From the IMG/VR virus record IMGVR_UViG_3300043449_001103, positions 1 through 38,842 of that record: a DNA stretch of 38,842 nt; one strand, given 5' to 3'. Every line of letters starts with the position of its first letter. Position 1 is the stretch's first letter. Shown one piece after another: positions 37,224 to 38,842 of the stretch. A program made the position numbers and the translations under genes. The notes under the pieces are model-generated. The model worked only from the letters and a program-made list of their open reading frames with translations. It made no database searches and was not told the origin of the DNA. This stretch comes from a virus.

Positions 37224-37504
37224 ACGTCCTTCCTCCTGCGCGTCCAATCGCGCCAATGCTCATCATGTTGCAGGCGAATGATGCCTCCTAAGGGCGTGGG
37301 TGCGCTTCTGAACCCCATGTATCGCTCGGGCGGATATTCCCATATCCAAGGGCTGCCGGCCACCACGGTATAGCGCGGCCAGCATTCGCATGGCTCGATA
37401 CCGCATGGTTCCGGCTGCGGCCCTATCAGCCAGCGATATTGCTCGGGGTAGAGGTATCCCTCCTCCGGCATCTGCTCGCGCATGGCTTGGTGATAACAGA
37501 TCAT
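37220..37504 (-). CDS. hypothetical protein, 94 aa
   Basis: GGAGG seven bases before the ATG. Trp-, Pro- and Tyr-rich: GYLYPEQYRWLIGPQPEPCG, then ECWPRYTVVAGSPWIWEYPP. No known domain recalled. An accessory early gene in the stretch upstream of int. Confidence 0.65.
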   Translation of the reverse strand: MICYHQAMREQMPEEGYLYPEQYRWLIGPQPEPCGIEPCECWPRYTVVAGSPWIWEYPPERYMGFRSAPTPLGGIIRLQHDEHWRDWTRRRKDV

Positions 37505-37538
37505 TTGCCTGCCTCCTCCTGGGGCCAGTGGGGCGCGG

Positions 37539-37799
37539 TCATGGCTTGCTCCTGTGTTCGCCTGCTTCGATCTTGTCGGCTATGCAGCGCCCGACATAAC
37601 CCATGCCTACACGGGGCTGGCGCAACCACTCCGCAATCTCCCGCTCTATCTCGAGGCGCATCGCTTCGATTGCGGCGGTGGCTTCGGGCGTGTATTTAAG
37701 CCATTCGTTGTCCTTGTCGGGAATAGCATCACATCCGTAGAGGTCTTTATGCATGGCGATAACAATCGCCCGCGCGACCTTCTCGACCAGTTCAGTCAT
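37539..37799 (-). CDS. hypothetical protein, 86 aa
   Basis: The ATG at 37799 has GAGGAAG upstream and shares ATGACTGA with the stop of the preceding gene; a longer start at 37847 has no such support. Helical product (ELVEKVARAIVIAMHKDLYG; EAMRLEIEREIAEWLRQPRV). Typical small phage accessory protein of unknown role. Confidence 0.65.
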   Translation of the reverse strand: MTELVEKVARAIVIAMHKDLYGCDAIPDKDNEWLKYTPEATAAIEAMRLEIEREIAEWLRQPRVGMGYVGRCIADKIEAGEHRSKP

Positions 37800-37938
37800 C
37801 GCTTTGCTTCCTCTCGATGGTGAAACTTTGGCTTTCGTCATCGTCACGAACCACGGTGAAGCTGACCATTCGGAAGTCCGGGTTCTCCTTGGCGATGCGA
37901 CGGCAAAGGGTGATGAGTTCGTGTTCTGGTTCAGTCAT
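37792..37938 (-). CDS. hypothetical protein, 48 aa
   Basis: The ATG at 37938 lies in ATGACTGA, overlapping the preceding gene by eight bases, exactly as at its own 3' end. The product (EHELITLCRRIAKENPDFRM, then VSFTVVRDDDESQSFTIERK) is charged, with a likely alpha/beta fold. No family is recognised. Confidence 0.55.
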   Translation of the reverse strand: MTEPEHELITLCRRIAKENPDFRMVSFTVVRDDDESQSFTIERKQSDD

Positions 37939-38155
37939 CGTTCAGTTCCTTCAAGAGTTGGGTGAGACCGCAGTCGCAGGGGGATGGGTTGGGCCAAACT
38001 ATGCCGCTGGCACACCCATCGTCATGCACCGCATACCCCCGCAGCTTTTCGAGCGCGTCGGCGGCTTTCGTCAGGCCGTCAGGAACGCCGTGTGTGCCCC
38101 ACATTTCCTCGTAATATGCAGCATCCTTCCGCAGCCTCTCAATCAGTCCCGGCAT
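37931..38155 (-). CDS. hypothetical protein, 74 aa
   Basis: ATG at 38155 with GGAG seven bases upstream. Helical N-terminus (LIERLRKDAAYYEEMWGTHG) and a Cys-containing C-terminus (DDGCASG; PCDCGLTQL). Possibly metal-binding; unknown role. Confidence 0.6.
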   Translation of the reverse strand: MPGLIERLRKDAAYYEEMWGTHGVPDGLTKAADALEKLRGYAVHDDGCASGIVWPNPSPCDCGLTQLLKELNDD

Positions 38156-38378
38156 CTGGCGTCTCCTTGATTGGCAGAATGGCGATGCGATATTCCGGCA
38201 CACCATTGCACTCGACGGTGACTTCGTGGCCAATGCCGATCTTGTCCTTGACGGCTTTCAGAACGTCGCTGGTCACATCGTAGCGGGGTTCTTTGAAGCC
38301 TCGCCCGTCTTTGGTGAGGCGGCCCGCAAAGATGCGTTCACTAAGCACAGCAGTTGCCACGCGGATTGGGCTAGTCAT
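38139..38378 (-). CDS. conserved-type phage protein, 79 aa
   Basis: Starts by TGATG overlap. SERIFAGRLTKDGRGFKEPR followed by YDVTSDVLKAV and a beta-like end (EVTVECNGVPEYRIAILPI) is a pattern I have seen in small phage proteins of unknown function. Overlaps the next gene by 17 bases. Confidence 0.65.
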   Translation of the reverse strand: MTSPIRVATAVLSERIFAGRLTKDGRGFKEPRYDVTSDVLKAVKDKIGIGHEVTVECNGVPEYRIAILPIKETPDAGTD

Positions 38379-38554
38379 CAGGCGTCTGCCTTGATTGGCA
38401 GGGCGCGGATGGCGATTTGCTTGCCGCCCGATAGCGCCGCCCGCAGCCTCTCCACCTCAGCCTTGAGCACGGCGTTCTCGGCCTGTAGCTGGCGGATATG
38501 TGAACGGATGAAATCGTTATGGGCGGCCAGTTCTTCTTCTAGCTTATTGCTCAT
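38378..38554 (-). CDS. small coiled-coil protein, 58 aa
   Basis: The ATG at 38554 overlaps the upstream gene by 11 bases. Leucine-heptad helix (SHIRQLQAENAVLKAEVERL) followed by a short basic tail. A leucine-zipper-like dimer is likely; role unknown. Confidence 0.55.
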   Translation of the reverse strand: MSNKLEEELAAHNDFIRSHIRQLQAENAVLKAEVERLRAALSGGKQIAIRALPIKADA

Positions 38555-38831
38555 GGCTCTTGTCCTTCCATTGTGCGAGGGCTGCGCGGGCGATCAGTTC
38601 CATGTTCCGCGCTTCTGAGTTTGGCTCATCGCCGTGGTCCGGTATGTATTCCACACCTTCGCCGGGGCGACTGGCAATCCGCTCCAACGCCTCCACCAGC
38701 ACGGCGGGGTCGGGTTGGCGGGTGTTCCATGCTTCGGCTGCTGTTTGTTTCACTGCGCCCCAATCAATTGAGGCGCAGAGATGCGCCGACTGTTCGTCAT
38801 CAACGCAATGATCTAGGTCGCGCCTAAACAT
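38544..38831 (-). CDS. Lar-like small protein, 95 aa, at the right edge
   Basis: The middle VKQTAAEAWNTRQ resembles the AWN-R motif of Lar/restriction-alleviation-like and other small phage proteins, followed by a helix (AVLVEALERIASRPGEG) and NMELIARAALAQW. Only 11 bases stand in front of the ATG in this window; if the ends are joined, AAAGGAAG from the left edge lies upstream. Family assignment is weak. Confidence 0.6.
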   Translation of the reverse strand: MFRRDLDHCVDDEQSAHLCASIDWGAVKQTAAEAWNTRQPDPAVLVEALERIASRPGEGVEYIPDHGDEPNSEARNMELIARAALAQWKDKSHEQ

Positions 38832-38842
38832 TCCAGTGACAG

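Overview
The window reads as a complete temperate podovirus genome of the P22-like structural type, from a GC-rich, probably alphaproteobacterial host. The sphingomonad-like gene style is only an impression. It encodes a long P22-type portal with a helical C-terminal tail, a scaffold, a coat protein, gp4- and gp10-like tail-stabilisation proteins, ejection proteins and a tailspike. No tape-measure protein or tail-sheath/tube gene is seen. The host is also suggested by the attP core, which is the 3' part of a tRNA-Val(TAC) gene of alphaproteobacterial type.

Layout. (1) 1-4758, leftward: an early operon of about 14 genes, tightly coupled by ATGA/GTGA overlaps, with SSB, ERF annealase, NinB, an HNH/Ref-like protein, a phage cytosine-methyltransferase-like protein, two HNH homing endonucleases and several very small membrane proteins. 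(2) 4759-5582: immunity region with a short XRE repressor (leftward), operator repeats of consensus TATGCA-N3-TGCATA on both sides of it, and promoters that appear to give leaderless repressor and Cro-like messages. (3) 5583-11816, rightward: Cro-like protein, RusA resolvase, an O-like initiator with five 19-bp iterons inside its gene (probable origin), then a ParB-like / unknown / PAPS-reductase-like cassette followed by a deoxyribosyltransferase-like protein. (4) 11817-12234: a palindrome-rich gap. (5) 12235-34710, rightward late genes: terminase, portal, virion proteins, scaffold, coat, tail and ejection proteins, tailspike, holin candidates, metallophosphoesterase, lysozyme and nested Rz/Rz1. 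(6) 34768-38831, leftward: three small genes, attP, tyrosine integrase and a run of small accessory genes.

The two window ends lie inside the same leftward operon. The ORF leaving the left edge closes nine codons after the joined ends, and its terminal AAAGGAAG would act as the ribosome site of the first gene at the right edge. The attP is internal and intact, and no host flank is seen. The sequence therefore looks like a free, circularised (or circularly permuted) phage genome. It has one divergent control region (about 4.8-5.6 kb) and one convergent end (about 34.7 kb), so the leftward operon probably runs from 4758 through the junction to the integrase and on to 34768.

The most interesting parts are the ParB/unknown/PP-loop cassette at 8144-10493 (possible DNA-modification, sulfur-transfer or conversion system), the homing endonuclease fused to a duplicated methyltransferase N-terminus (1452-2012), the in-gene iteron origin, the paired arm-type repeats around attP, and the palindrome-rich gap before the terminase genes. 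All function calls rest on reading motifs by eye; no database search was possible.
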